Origin: Adineta steineri
Lineage: Eukaryota; Rotifera; Eurotatoria; Adinetida; Adinetidae
Assembly: GCA_905250115.1 (NCBI GenBank)
Contig: CAJNOI010000287.1
Location: forward strand, 24,789 to 88,788
Direction: 5' to 3'
Length of the DNA: 64,000 nt
Shown here: positions 10,669-22,159 of the stretch, one piece after another
Numbering within the stretch: position 1 is the stretch's first letter
How the letters are laid out: every line of letters begins with the position of its first letter
Notes under the pieces: model-generated
Told to the model about the DNA's origin: nothing
Database searches by the model: none
What the model saw: the letters and a program-made list of their open reading frames with translations, nothing else
Made by a program: the position numbers and the translations under genes

Positions 10669-12142
10669 ATTTTATATTAGAAGCAGTAGACATCAAAGAG
10701 TAATCAGCTAACGGAGACCATCGATGAATTTTACTTCGCCAAGTAATATTATTATGAATGGGTGCACGTTGAGGATTGACGGACGAAACGTGACTAATAT
10801 CAGGTATTACTAAAAATGGGTAAGCAACACGTACAATATGTCCTCGTCGACTAAGAGAGGAAAATATATGATCATAAGGAAGATGTTGGTAAGCAGGATC
10901 ATTAAGCCAGTTTAACATAGGTTGAAAAGTCATTCGATGTATTAGAACAGCAAATGCTCCAAATGTAACTCGATCGATGTTAAAGCATGGAGATTGCAAA
11001 GAATTATTTTTTAGATCGTGATCAATCATTTTCCATCCTGCTGTCGTTGTAGACCAAACAGTAGCTCCTAATAAAAGAATTCCACCAGCATCTGGTCCAT
11101 CTAAAATATGAGCTGTACATCGTCCTGGATTTTCTGTTGTAATTAATTTTCGTAGAAGTGAACCGAAGTGTTTATGTGGAAGAACATCATCTTCAAATAC
11201 GAGTACTCTATTTACTTTTGTATTAATCATTTGTATGATGAAACGTCGCATTGTTTCTCTTAGATTGCGTTCACCTATACTTAATTTTGGAGAATTTTTT
11301 TTCGAATCTGTAATACCTTGCAAACCTTGATAAAGACGAACATGTAAACCATGAAAACGAAAAGTTTCGACGATAGATTTTATCTGTTCACTATCAGTCT
11401 TTTTTATAGTTATTACATAAGTAGGTAATTTATTGAGTTCTATTGGTGTACGAGGTAAAGGTGGTGAAGGACATTCATGTAAGTAGAAACGAGGATATGT
11501 TTCTAGTTGAATAACTGGATTGTGAACACATTTAGGATCAATAGATGAATTATAGGTTGCTGGGTTTTGAACTGCTCGACGAGAACTTTTCGTAAATCGA
11601 AGATGAACACGATCAAAATCATGAGAAGTGTTTAGAGGACCGATTAATATATTATTCAGTAAGGATAAACACTCTGATTTTTTGTACGGAGTCGAGCAGT
11701 AAATACGAAATCTATCTTCCATAATTAGTTGTTGTAATCGTGCCACGATCACATAAAATCTGACGTCTATTGTTAATTTATAATGATTATGCGAAAGTGT
11801 TCGATTAGTTGTCAGATAATCAATGGATATTTTGTTCGATTGTATACGACCTTTTTCCGACGTGGTAAATATGACTTCAAAAGGACAATCAAGAATCCAA
11901 GTATCTTTTGCTGCTTCTAAGATTCTCCTATCGGACACTAACACGATAACAGATAATGTTGGTGAATTGATCTTTTCTATTTTTGATAAATCATCATCAC
12001 AACAATTCACTCGTCGTATAAATATAATATTAACAAAAAGTAATATTAAAGCATTGATAAATATAAGTATCCATACCCAATAACCAATTTTAATATTAAT
12101 TATAAACAGACAACTTTTGATTTTTTGTAATAAACAATTCAT
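10667..12142 (-). CDS. GT25-like glycosyltransferase with degenerate N-terminal domain
   Basis: A single exon of 491 residues. Residues 21–42 form a signal anchor, so the enzyme would be Golgi type II. Residues 240–480 match the GT25 (LPS/collagen galactosyltransferase) fold: TYVITIKKTD (241–250), then a helix, then RVLVFEDDVLPH (312–323), whose Glu-Asp-Asp is the expected metal/nucleotide-sugar motif. A shared linker with the gene at 14226 (CVHNPVIQLETY against CVANPVIQQETY) shows they are paralogues. The region aligning to the paralogue's GT31-like domain (60–200) is shorter, and the DAD motif is replaced (FYVIVARLQQL), so only the GT25 domain is likely active. The acceptor sugar or protein is not predictable. 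Confidence 0.8.
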   Translation of the reverse strand: MNCLLQKIKSCLFIINIKIGYWVWILIFINALILLFVNIIFIRRVNCCDDDLSKIEKINSPTLSVIVLVSDRRILEAAKDTWILDCPFEVIFTTSEKGRIQSNKISIDYLTTNRTLSHNHYKLTIDVRFYVIVARLQQLIMEDRFRIYCSTPYKKSECLSLLNNILIGPLNTSHDFDRVHLRFTKSSRRAVQNPATYNSSIDPKCVHNPVIQLETYPRFYLHECPSPPLPRTPIELNKLPTYVITIKKTDSEQIKSIVETFRFHGLHVRLYQGLQGITDSKKNSPKLSIGERNLRETMRRFIIQMINTKVNRVLVFEDDVLPHKHFGSLLRKLITTENPGRCTAHILDGPDAGGILLLGATVWSTTTAGWKMIDHDLKNNSLQSPCFNIDRVTFGAFAVLIHRMTFQPMLNWLNDPAYQHLPYDHIFSSLSRRGHIVRVAYPFLVIPDISHVSSVNPQRAPIHNNITWRSKIHRWSPLADYSLMSTASNIK

Positions 12143-14225
12143 CTATAGCATAAAATTTAATTTTGATAAATTGAAGCCATCAAACTTTCTTCATTAAAAA
12201 TATGCAAAAACACATTACTCGAAAATGTCTGATATGTGGGGTTGATTATTAAAGAATGATAAAAACCCATATGATAAGACAATTAGTTTAGTAAATAACA
12301 CTTCTTGTTAAGAAATAAAATACATGACTGGTCAGAAGTGTCGATATCTTTCCCTAAATTCTAGTTATTATGGAAGGGAGACGATTGAAACAGTAAATTT
12401 AATTAAAAACTGATAAAATAGAGAGAAGAGGAAAAAAAAGAATTCAAATGTCGCAATTAAAACTATCAATAACGTGTAACTTCTAAAATCAATCAATTTT
12501 CTAACCATTAAAATAAAACATCTGTTTTAAATCTTTTTTTCTCAAACAAGATAAAAAAAAGTAATATTGTCCCAATGTCCTGACGATTACAAAAAACATC
12601 TGTTTTAAATCTTTTTTTCTTCCAGAAGATGAAAAAAGATTGAAGTTTTTCAAATTACGTACTCGAGCAAATAATTTTATACCGCCAAAAACAAAACATT
12701 TATTCAAATAAATTATTTTTTCACAACATTCATGCTATAACAGACAATTCTAACCTCAACTAGATATCTCTTAGGATTTAAGAAGAAGCTTCTATTTCAT
12801 GTTTAATTTTCTTTACAAAAAAAATCAGATTTCAGTTGAAAGTGCATCTTGTTGTAGTATAAACTATTTTCGAGTCGTCTCTATTAAGTTTTAATTAACA
12901 AGATACTACAGAAATAGCTGTTACCTATACGACTTAATGAATAGAAGAAAGTGTAGCGCCATCTGACGTAATATAATGAGGTATTTAACAACTGAGTTTT
13001 TCTAGTAGAAATCGATATTTTTAACATAGACAATATGAATTTAACGAAAAAAAGAAGATATCCGTTTTAATAAAAAGTAGACAGCATAAAATATTAATAT
13101 ATCAAATCATTCATTATATTTCTAACAAAAAAATCGTATTACCTTTCTACATGGAAACCAAAACCGAAGATTTGTACCATTATCTTGCGAAATAAATACC
13201 AATGTATTCACAAAGTATATTTTGAAAATCAATAAAATTTAAAAAAAAAAAATTTTCTTTTAACGTTTGCAGCGTATAGTTATCAAAATAATGTGGTAAA
13301 ATTTAGGAAGGACCTTGAAATATGTTTTCGTTCTTGCTATTTTATTAAACGAGTATACACTTACCTCTTCATTTTCGTGCATCAATAATCACACGTTGTT
13401 AATAGGAGAAAATAGTTAATGATAAACACGTGTTATAGCTCTTACTATTTGTTATTTATTATGTTGATAATGTAATTATTAACAGCTAATTTTTTTTATC
13501 AAGATTGTGAAATATATAAAAGAAAGTAAGAATGTTTAAACAAGCATGAAATATATATATACTCACATCATCGGTATATTCTTCATTTTTATTATTTTTA
13601 TCGCGTAACGCTAATATGATGAGAAGCAATTTGGTTGAAGTGTTTAACTAACTATGATTATAAGAAAAATTGACCGTATGCAACCTCGTAATAGGCTACT
13701 TTCTGGATATCTCTTCGTTACTAAAATAAATCATAGTATGAGGATATAGGAAGTTTTGGGTTTGAGCAAGAAATATACAACGGACTTCTTAACTGTAACG
13801 ATCTTTGCCCCCTTCTTATTATTTCTTTTCATTCTACCTATTGCCTTTATATTTTTGTCCTTATTACTTTTTTCTTTCATTGTCTCTGACGAATGAGTAT
13901 ATACACGTATGCTTTGTATGAAAACGATACACTCCTAAATAAGGAGAAATATAATAAAGTGTAATACTATCAGAAATCACCACAAAGAGCTTTCAACAAA
14001 CCACGTAAGACTTCACGACTAGTGTACATTCTATATATAAACTAAATGTTCTGAAAGAGGTTTAAATCTCTTGATCTTGCAAAAGTAAATTTTTACTCTG
14101 TAAAGATCAAATAAATGCTCTAACTAGTTAGATTAGTCTATAATTCTGGACAGTCGTTATTTTGATTTTGATTTAGATATACGCAGGGACATTTTGTTTA
14201 TCAAAAGAAGTTTGAATATACAAAT
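12143..14225. other. Intergenic between divergent glycosyltransferases
   Basis: This 2.1-kb AT-rich region contains both promoters. An exact 26-bp direct repeat (ACATCTGTTTTAAATC followed by a T-run) occurs near 12517–12542 and 12595–12620. Short frames across it are low complexity. No other gene supported. Confidence 0.5.
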
Positions 14226-16028
14226 ATGCGCTTTGTACACAGTATTTGTTTTTTACGGCGACTGTTAAGAAGCATCTTGATGATATGGCATCATAGACAT
14301 CGATCGGTTTATACTTTCTATTGCACTATTATAATCTTTTTTCTAATAAATTCTTTCTTTTGGCTTTTTTTTATTCATGATGATACGTCCAAATTCATAT
14401 TACATCCTAATACAACACGAGTTCAATTCGTTTTGGGAATTCAAGCAGAACAGGAACAATTGAAAACACTAGTCAATGCCTCACAACATACATGGATCCC
14501 TAAACTACCATATGATATTTTCTACTTTGTAGGAACTCGAAATGACATGAATGTTCAAGCTTTCGTTAGTCCAAATATCATCACATTATCTGTTAATGAT
14601 AATGAATATCCGCCAATCAACAAGACATTTGCAATATGGTCTTATTTTTTTGAGAAGCATCTTTGGAATTATGATTACTTTGTAGTAATCGATGCTGATA
14701 CCTATGTTAATGTTGAACAACTAAGTCTTATGTTGGAACAACTGAATTGTCGCGAATGCTACATTGGTTTTCCTGCAATAGGTCAAAGCTACGAACGCAA
14801 GAATTTGGATCTTCATGTACCCTATTGTCTAGGCATGGGATATGTAATATCTCGTTATACTCTTTTAAGATTTGGTCCTCATATCAACACTTGTCAAATG
14901 TCGACTGTTTCTCAACATTCAGATACTGAATTAGGACGATGTATCTATCGTTATGGTAATGGTTTGGCTTGTACACGCGCCACAAGTCCATTTGAACGAG
15001 TTATGTACACTGTAATAGATAAGAATAAGATTGCTTGGGTGAAACATAATGCTCGTAAACAGCTTCAGATAGACTTTCCAGAATCACCACCAACTAGTTT
15101 TTTTCGAGCTGTTATGATTCATCCTCTTAAAAAACCACAATTTTTTTATCAATTCCATCGGCAAATCAGTCTTGGATTACGACCTATTCTTCCATCTGCA
15201 TTCACTACTAATAGCTGTGTAGCTAATCCAGTTATTCAGCAAGAAACTTATCGTCGAACGAAATATATACCTGAATGTTCTTCACCACGAATAAAACAAT
15301 CCTTCAATATTAACACTCTTGATGCATATGTGATCACTCTGCCACATCATGATGAACATATATTGGAGTTAACCAAGGCTTTTTATCAACATGGTATTTC
15401 AGTAAAACCATTCCATGCAGAAATTGGTCATAATCCTCCTATTACGACGAAATTAACCAGCGGAGTTCGGGGCCTTCTTTTAACTATGACTCGTTTTTTC
15501 GAAATGGCACTTGCTAGGAAACTTGAACGAGTGCTCGTGCTAGAAGATGATGCTATTCCACACCGTCACTTTGCTTTTCATTTTCGAAATCTTATGAATG
15601 ATAGTCGATGTGGAGGATTCATGCAAGATGATCAAAGTGGTGGCGTACTTATGCTAGGAGCGACTGTATGGCCAGCAGGATGGCGTATTCTAGATAAATC
15701 GAAAAAGAGAGAGAGAGGCTTATGTCGAAATATTGGTACGAAAACATTTGGATCATTTGCTGCTCTTTTTCATCGAAATACATTCGAACCTATTCTTAAT
15801 TGGCTCAATACCAATACGAAAGATCCATATGACTTAATTTTTCGTTATCTTGCTCGTCTTGGCTATCCTGTAAGACTCGCCATTCCTAATCTAGTAATTA
15901 CTGATCTGACACATACATCACTTATTGCTGAGCATAATGATAAATCTTTTCATAATGCATCTTACCGAGCTCATATTCATCGATGGAATCTCAAAGACTA
16001 TATGTTTATAAAATATTCTCGTTTTTAA
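14226..16028 (+). CDS. Two-domain glycosyltransferase: GT31-like plus GT25-like fusion
   Basis: A single exon of 600 residues. A type II signal anchor lies at about 30–50. Residues 65–300 resemble beta-1,3-glycosyltransferases of family GT31/fringe: the VLGIQAEQEQL start, HTWIP (88–92), and a YFVVIDADTYVNVEQL stretch (151–166) whose DAD (156–158) is the DxD metal motif. Residues 365–595 form a GT25-like domain with DAYVITLPHHDE (366–377) and RVLVLEDDAIPHRHF (435–449), Glu-Asp-Asp at 440–442. Both active-site signatures are intact, so one polypeptide could add two sugars in sequence. The paralogue at 10667 keeps only the second. Which glycan is built is unknown; the location is presumably the Golgi lumen. 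Confidence 0.82.
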   Translation: MRFVHSICFLRRLLRSILMIWHHRHRSVYTFYCTIIIFFLINSFFWLFFIHDDTSKFILHPNTTRVQFVLGIQAEQEQLKTLVNASQHTWIPKLPYDIFYFVGTRNDMNVQAFVSPNIITLSVNDNEYPPINKTFAIWSYFFEKHLWNYDYFVVIDADTYVNVEQLSLMLEQLNCRECYIGFPAIGQSYERKNLDLHVPYCLGMGYVISRYTLLRFGPHINTCQMSTVSQHSDTELGRCIYRYGNGLACTRATSPFERVMYTVIDKNKIAWVKHNARKQLQIDFPESPPTSFFRAVMIHPLKKPQFFYQFHRQISLGLRPILPSAFTTNSCVANPVIQQETYRRTKYIPECSSPRIKQSFNINTLDAYVITLPHHDEHILELTKAFYQHGISVKPFHAEIGHNPPITTKLTSGVRGLLLTMTRFFEMALARKLERVLVLEDDAIPHRHFAFHFRNLMNDSRCGGFMQDDQSGGVLMLGATVWPAGWRILDKSKKRERGLCRNIGTKTFGSFAALFHRNTFEPILNWLNTNTKDPYDLIFRYLARLGYPVRLAIPNLVITDLTHTSLIAEHNDKSFHNASYRAHIHRWNLKDYMFIKYSRF

Positions 16029-16072
16029 AAATATAGAAACGTTTTAGAAATAATCAAACAAAAACTCTTCAA

Positions 16073-16143
16073 AGTGTGGGTGTGGGATAAGAGTTTTGTA
16101 GGTTAAGAGCAGAAACAACTGCATTCACACACCTACATCCTTA
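16073..16143. repeat. Telomere-like hairpin repeat 2
   Basis: G-rich arm GTGTGGGTGTGGG (16074–16086) and a looser C-rich arm TTCACACACCTACATCC (16124–16140), between two converging genes: 45 bp from the plus-strand stop and about 60 bp from the minus-strand stop. Confidence 0.75.
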
Positions 16144-16204
16144 CGGTATTTAGGTAATTCATAATTATTTATTCATACTGAATCAAATAGTATAGAAGTT
16201 ATAA

Positions 16205-18014
16205 TCAGAAGAAATAAAAAAACAAAAACAGTAAAAGAAAAAACAAAAAGACAAGACACCAAGGTTTAGCAGTTAATATATCGATGATTGAAGAGATTTT
16301 TTTCATTACTGATGTCGAAACAACTTTCGATTCTTCTTCATTTATTTTCTTAATTTGATCAAGATGAATTCCTGATGCAAATAAATTGAGTAGTTGATGA
16401 TGAGCTCGAATTCTAATTTCATTTCCTTCGATTAATTCACCATCACATGCCCAATTACCTAATTCTTTTGGTCGACTAACTATTGGATGAATAACAACTT
16501 CAGTTGCACGATATCGTTGAACATTAGATAATTCTTCAACGGCTCGACTATGTCTAGCTATATGATGAAGAAATCGAAGAAAAGTCAAACGCCATGAATG
16601 TTTCACAAGAATTACATCGAATGAGCCATCAGCTAAAAATGAATCAAAATTGTTCGTATTTACATTCTACTTACAGTTTAAATCAATATATTCTTACCTA
16701 GATGAACGGATGGAGACATTCCAAATTTACTTTTATCACAACGACATGGCATATTAAGACAAATAATTGCTTCATAATGACCTTCACATTTAATTTGGCT
16801 CGATTTTTCAGATACTTGAGTTATTGATAATTTTGTATGATATGATGCATTACGAATAAATTGAACAAAACCAGCTAAACTATAACGTAATGGACCAAAA
16901 AATCTCCAATTATCGGATTGTTCAATAATATTACCAAAGAACCCATAAGTAAACATTGTTGCCATAAAACATACAAAACTACGTTCATTATGTACCTAAA
17001 ATATACAAGTTGAGATCTTAGACATATTTGAAACAAATATTCTTACTGTAGCTATATCAATAAGAAGTGATTTACCAATAATAATTTGTAAAGCATTTGT
17101 AATTGGATCATTATGACCAGTAGTTCCAAATGCAACTGCATCTGTTGATCCAGCAGGAATAACACCAATACGTAAATTAGGTCGTTTAAGATGAGTAGTT
17201 GGATCATTGATATTTAATCCAGCTTGTTGTGCAGTTTTAAGTAAAATACTATGACATATTTCGGAAAACATTCCATCACCACCAACACAAATAAGACCAT
17301 CATAATCATCAATTGATTCTTCGGTAATATAATCACGAGCATGATTAGCACGTTCAGTATAAATTGTTTTTATATTTATTTTAGCTTCTTCAAATAATGG
17401 TAATATTTGTTCTTCATATACAGCACTTCCTTTGCCTGAAATAGAAATATTATATATAAATATCGAACGATAATCTTGAATGTTTTACCGTTGCCACATT
17501 CAGGATTGATAAAAACCAGTAAATTTCGAGGTCGATCTTTCAATTTTGATAAATATTGATTTAATACCGAATATAATTGTTGAGCAGATGTACAATCCAT
17601 TTCTAATTCTATTCGTTTTACTGTCCAAAGAAATGATTCAGAAATATCAACATAAGTAAGATTAACTTGTGTAGATTGGGATGAAGATATTTTATTATCT
17701 TTACCAATTTCTTTCGAAGAAATTCGTTGTAATAATGACGATGAATCTGATTCATTAACTGATACTTCATTCTGTTTAATACTAAGTAATTTATTGAGAA
17801 TAATTCTTTCTGATAATATATCATCATTCGTTAATGATTTAAAATAAATTTGAATTGAATCTAAAATATTAATCGAATTCGATCTTATTTCAGAAGTATC
17901 AATTTTCATTAATAGTTCATCGGTAGTTGAAATAGAATCATTATCAATAGAAATGCATAAATTATACGGTTCTGTTTTAATATAACATGACGTTGAAAAT
18001 AATATAGATGACAT
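16205..18014 (-). CDS. CERK: Ceramide kinase, with hydrophobic C-terminal tail
   Basis: Four exons on the minus strand: 17489–18014, 17047–17435, 16698–16995 and 16205–16632. The introns are 53, 51 and 65 bp, all GT–AG, and the phases agree. They give 546 residues, close to the 537 of human CERK. The enzyme phosphorylates ceramide to ceramide-1-phosphate. The diacylglycerol-kinase catalytic domain starts at LLVFINPECGNGKGSA, crossing the first junction, followed by YDGLICVGGDGMFSE with the GGDG nucleotide loop (about 227–230), IPAGSTDAVAFGTTG, the CxC element MPCRCDKS and ACDGELIEG. All are CERK signatures. The N-terminal 100 residues take the place of the PH domain. The protein ends in a hydrophobic run (WCLVFLFFLLLFLFF) absent from the usual family members, possibly a tail anchor. 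The start is the ATG at 18012–18014. Confidence 0.9.
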
Positions 18015-18753
18015 CACAGATTATGAATAAATATCTATAAATATAGAAAATTAAAAGTTTTTATTTTATTCATCTAGAATAAAGTAATCTTCACACATAT
18101 ATATATATAGATGTTATTGTAACTAATGAGAAGAATAGGCAAAGAAAAGGAGGTAATAGAACAGATATCGCCACTACCTAACATATATAAACACGTTATA
18201 CTTATTTTTCTCGAGAAACGAATTGAAAAGATTTGTTTTTCTTACTGAATTTCACCTGATTAATATTTTTTATTAAATAAAATGAGAACTACGTACGCAG
18301 CTGTAACAACGTTATATATATATTATTTTCTTTTTTTTATCGCAACCTTTCATTCATTCATCTTTCTGTTCTGTATCTTTTCTTTTTTTTTCTATTATCT
18401 CTGTAAAACATTTTCTTGTTCTTGTTCTGTCGAGAAGTATTTTTTCTCGTTCGTTACAACATATCTACTCATCTTGGTCGACGGATGTTTGTCGATGGTA
18501 AAAATACATTTCTTTTTCTTATAGTAGAAGAATAGACTCTTTCACTTACACACGAAAATAATATTCTTTTTCTAAACATAAAAAATTATTATATGAATAT
18601 TAATTAAAATCTTGTGGGTGTGGTGAATAATAAACTCTCACACCCTCATTTCTTTAACAATAGAATTAAGCTGATCGTTTTTTTTATAAATAAATTCGTT
18701 ATACAGTAAAAATAGTTTGTTAGTTCAGACGAAGATTACATCGCATACGCATT
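18015..18753. other. Intergenic between CERK 5' end and iGluR 3' end
   Basis: Contains a CERK promoter flank with an (AT)n run at 18098–18110, T-rich low-complexity sequence at 18310–18460, and the hairpin repeat at 18611–18650. No gene supported. Confidence 0.5.
18611..18650. repeat. Telomere-like hairpin repeat 3
   Basis: CTTGTGGGTGTGGTG, an 11-base loop, then CTCACACCCTCA. It lies about 105 bp past the glutamate-receptor stop codon. Confidence 0.75.
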
Positions 18754-21354
18754 TTATTTAAATTCTGATCTATTTGGATATATTAAATGACCCATGTATT
18801 TTCTAATATGAAATCGTTCTTTCCATATAAAGAATACTAGAGCGATAATACTAATAATACCAAATGTAAAAAATAAACCAGACATTGATACAAGTGTCAT
18901 AGCTTGGGATAGATCAGATGATTGCGAACAAAAAGTTGCTTGAAACCATTTACGTTTTAAAGTATCAAGTGAACCTGATTCTCTTAATGATAAAATATTA
19001 ATATCGAGTATTTGTTCGTATTGCCATAGTTTTTGATAAACAATTCCAAATGCACTTCTTTCAAAATCTGTACCCACTACTGTTAAATTACAATAAATAT
19101 TACTTGTAATATATTCTGCAATTCCTGCATCCATAATTGATGCATCGATTACGTGATTTAAAAGATCATCATATACTTCTTGTTTAGTTCCCATAGGATG
19201 AAAATTTTTATTTCCTCCAGATATTTCTCTTAAATAATAATCTTCTAATGATGAACCAACAAGAATTCCAACACGACTAAAAGCTATTTTTCCATTTTTA
19301 ATATCATCAATACCATCGATAATATCTTGAGATTTTGATATTGTTAAATCTGATGCTAAATTAGCTGTATATGCAGCAACGCATACTAAACTTAATATAT
19401 ATAAACCAACAGTTAATATTCTTCCACAAGCTGTTACAACATGAAAATCTACACCATATCCAACAATTGTACCTATTGAATACCACATACTCATGCTAAT
19501 TAACGATACTGTTGATTTATTTTGTAATGCAGGATTTTGTTCTCTTTCCAATAAACAAATTAAAAAAGCTGCATATACACAAGCACCTAATAAAGTTATC
19601 CATAATTGAGTTGAAAATGGTGTTAAATAAGAGAATAAATCAACATTATTATTTGATTCTTTTCGTATAAGAACACGTAATGAATTATCAAATATTGAAC
19701 TTGAAAAAGCAACTTTTTGTCTTCTCGTAGCAGTTATTGTTGTTTGAGCAACAAACATATCATAAGCATTATTTGCTACTGAATTAACTATATCATTAAA
19801 TGTTTGATTTACTACTAACGTTATAATTGGAATAAATCCCATTTTAACTCTTAAAAGTTCAATAAGTTCAGGTACATAACCAATTAGTTTTGTTTGAATT
19901 TGACCTGAACTATCTGTTATTTGTGTTACCATTGTAAATGGAGCTGCTTCTGTTACAGCAATTCGTAAATATACACCTGCAAGTGATGCATAACCTGATG
20001 GAGTTATTAAAGAATTACCCGGCCATACAATAACACTTGTTGATGAATGTAATATCCAATCATCTGTGTAAGACCATACTAATACTGGAACTGAACGTAA
20101 ACCATTAGAAAAAAGTTGAATATTTCTTGAAACATAATAAATTCCACTAATTCTATCGGTAATATTCTTAGTAAATTGTATTGAACCAGATACACCAAGA
20201 TATTGTATATTATTAATTATATTATAGAATGAATTTGAATTAACAAATGAACGATTGAAACAGAATGAATTACCAATAAATTCTGTACATGATGAATGAT
20301 TATTATTAGTATTATTATGTATTGAACATAATTGTTTTAATGATTGTATTAATAACCAAGTTGAATCAAATGCAAATAAAGCATAATAACTAACATTATT
20401 TATTCCAGGAAATGATTCAGGTTCATATTGTTGCCAAATACGATATGCTTCATTTAATAATGTTGTATTTATAGGTTCATTAACAACACTACCTACAACT
20501 GGTTCAATAATAAGCATTCCATTTAATTTCTCATAAAATGTTTTATTAAAAGTTTCTAATGGAATATTTGCACTTAATATCCATGTAAATTGTGGACCAA
20601 GAACATCTGATTGTAATGCATATTCTAAAACTAAACTTGCATAATTAGTCGAAGCCCATAATATAACAATTCGTGTTGAACTTTCTGTTAGAAGACTTTT
20701 TAAATCACCTCGAATAGAATGTGTATTTATATCAAATGCTATCATATTTATAACACTTAAATTATTATTACGAAATGTTTCACTAATAGCTTGTGCTCCA
20801 CCTGAACCAAATTCATCATTTTGATAAATAATTATACATGATGTCCAATTAAATTTCATAAATAGTTTTGCAATTGCTAATGCAGCGATATTATCTGAAG
20901 GAACTGTACGATAAAAAGATGGATATGTATTTCGATCAGATAAACCAGGATAAGTTGAAGCATAGGATATGATAGGAATACCAACTTGTGCAGCAAATGG
21001 AGAAATATAATTAGATTCAGCTGATAATGCTGGTCCTACAATACCAACAATGTTTGATGAAGATATAAATGAACATGTATTGCCAAGTGCGGTGATTACT
21101 TTGCCTCCAGTTTTTACTGACTGATAACCAATAAATTGTCCTTCAATAGTTATATTATATTGTTGTGAAAGTATTACTGCTGCTTTGAACATTGCATTCG
21201 AATGAACAGATAATACTGTCGGTTGAGATGTATTTAATGAATCGGGAAAAAGACCTAATAATTGAATATTTGATAACTTTGGCGTAGGCCATTCTGTTCT
21301 TACATAACTTAAAAGAAGTTGAAAAAGAATAAAATCTAACCACAAAGATAACAT
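18754..21354 (-). CDS. Ionotropic glutamate receptor with K+-channel-type GYG pore (AvGluR1-like)
   Basis: A single exon of 866 residues. Signal peptide at 1–20. Residues 45–400 form the ANF-receptor/LIVBP-like amino-terminal domain (NIVGIVGPALSAES, YASTYPGLSDR). The S1 ligand lobe is at about 460–570; the QTTITATRRQ stretch provides Arg544, the conserved ligand-carboxylate arginine. M1 is about 584–602. The pore loop and M3 run 622–670, with GTIVGYGVD (628–636) in place of the usual Q/R-site loop, followed by AYTANLASDLT, the family gating motif. The S2 lobe has IMDAGIAEYI, with Asp742 where the acidic ligand-binding residue sits. M4 is 820–843. GYG is the potassium-channel selectivity signature; a bdelloid receptor of this kind is known to be K+-selective. 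I infer an inhibitory or hyperpolarising amino-acid receptor at the plasma membrane. Confidence 0.93.
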   Translation of the reverse strand: MLSLWLDFILFQLLLSYVRTEWPTPKLSNIQLLGLFPDSLNTSQPTVLSVHSNAMFKAAVILSQQYNITIEGQFIGYQSVKTGGKVITALGNTCSFISSSNIVGIVGPALSAESNYISPFAAQVGIPIISYASTYPGLSDRNTYPSFYRTVPSDNIAALAIAKLFMKFNWTSCIIIYQNDEFGSGGAQAISETFRNNNLSVINMIAFDINTHSIRGDLKSLLTESSTRIVILWASTNYASLVLEYALQSDVLGPQFTWILSANIPLETFNKTFYEKLNGMLIIEPVVGSVVNEPINTTLLNEAYRIWQQYEPESFPGINNVSYYALFAFDSTWLLIQSLKQLCSIHNNTNNNHSSCTEFIGNSFCFNRSFVNSNSFYNIINNIQYLGVSGSIQFTKNITDRISGIYYVSRNIQLFSNGLRSVPVLVWSYTDDWILHSSTSVIVWPGNSLITPSGYASLAGVYLRIAVTEAAPFTMVTQITDSSGQIQTKLIGYVPELIELLRVKMGFIPIITLVVNQTFNDIVNSVANNAYDMFVAQTTITATRRQKVAFSSSIFDNSLRVLIRKESNNNVDLFSYLTPFSTQLWITLLGACVYAAFLICLLEREQNPALQNKSTVSLISMSMWYSIGTIVGYGVDFHVVTACGRILTVGLYILSLVCVAAYTANLASDLTISKSQDIIDGIDDIKNGKIAFSRVGILVGSSLEDYYLREISGGNKNFHPMGTKQEVYDDLLNHVIDASIMDAGIAEYITSNIYCNLTVVGTDFERSAFGIVYQKLWQYEQILDINILSLRESGSLDTLKRKWFQATFCSQSSDLSQAMTLVSMSGLFFTFGIISIIALVFFIWKERFHIRKYMGHLIYPNRSEFK

Positions 21355-22159
21355 CGATAGTTATTTGTCGTTGACGATATTAGAAATGAATATAAATCTA
21401 AAAAATAGATTCATTGACGTTTGTGAATTTGACTGAAGAATTCTAATCAAAAGGTATTTGCTCTACCTGTGTAATTTATCGTGTTTATCGAACATACATA
21501 TTTGTTTTTTTCTTTTTATATATTCCTTAGAAAGATCGAAGTAGAATCAAAATCGTATAATGCAAATCAAATGACGTAATTAAACAAGCATAAACAGTAA
21601 TAAAAGTGATCTTAAGCTATATATTATAATAAACATTGTAGAGTATGTATTGAAAATAATACGATCATTTGTTTGTACATTATTTCAAACTTTCATTCTT
21701 TATATAGAAATGTTGATCATATAATCAAGTATTTTTTTCAAAATATAAGCTGATTTTATCGTCCGTAAAAAAAAGGACTTGTTCGAAAGTGCATTGAAAT
21801 TAAAGGTGAAGATAAATAATGAACCCTCACAGTATAAAAGATTTGATTTATATTATATGAATCCTTCAAACAATCGTTTTATATATCGATAACTGTGAAA
21901 GTTGTTTTTTTTGTAGAAATGCTTTGATGATGAATAAAACTTGAAATTAAAGGTTATTATAAGCAGTTTTGGAATATTCTTTCTTATGTTTATTCATAAG
22001 ATTGCTATGATCGTTGTAATTTTTTATTCTTTTTTTAGTTTTAATTTTAGTTTGTCACGCATGCAAAATAATATATTATTACACATGAAGAAAAAAAATA
22101 AAATAAAAGAAGCAAAAATATTTAGTTGTATTTTATACAAAAAGAAAAAGTTTGATTAG
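21355..22159. other. Intergenic between iGluR and Ly6-like gene
   Basis: Divergent promoter region, AT-rich. A short hydrophobic frame at 21941–22159 ends in a low-complexity Lys-rich tail and abuts the next ATG; I do not think it is a gene. Confidence 0.45.

Noticed and set aside
18282..18524. Phe/Tyr-rich plus-strand frame
   Set aside because: Low-complexity T-rich DNA upstream of CERK gives hydrophobic translation by chance.
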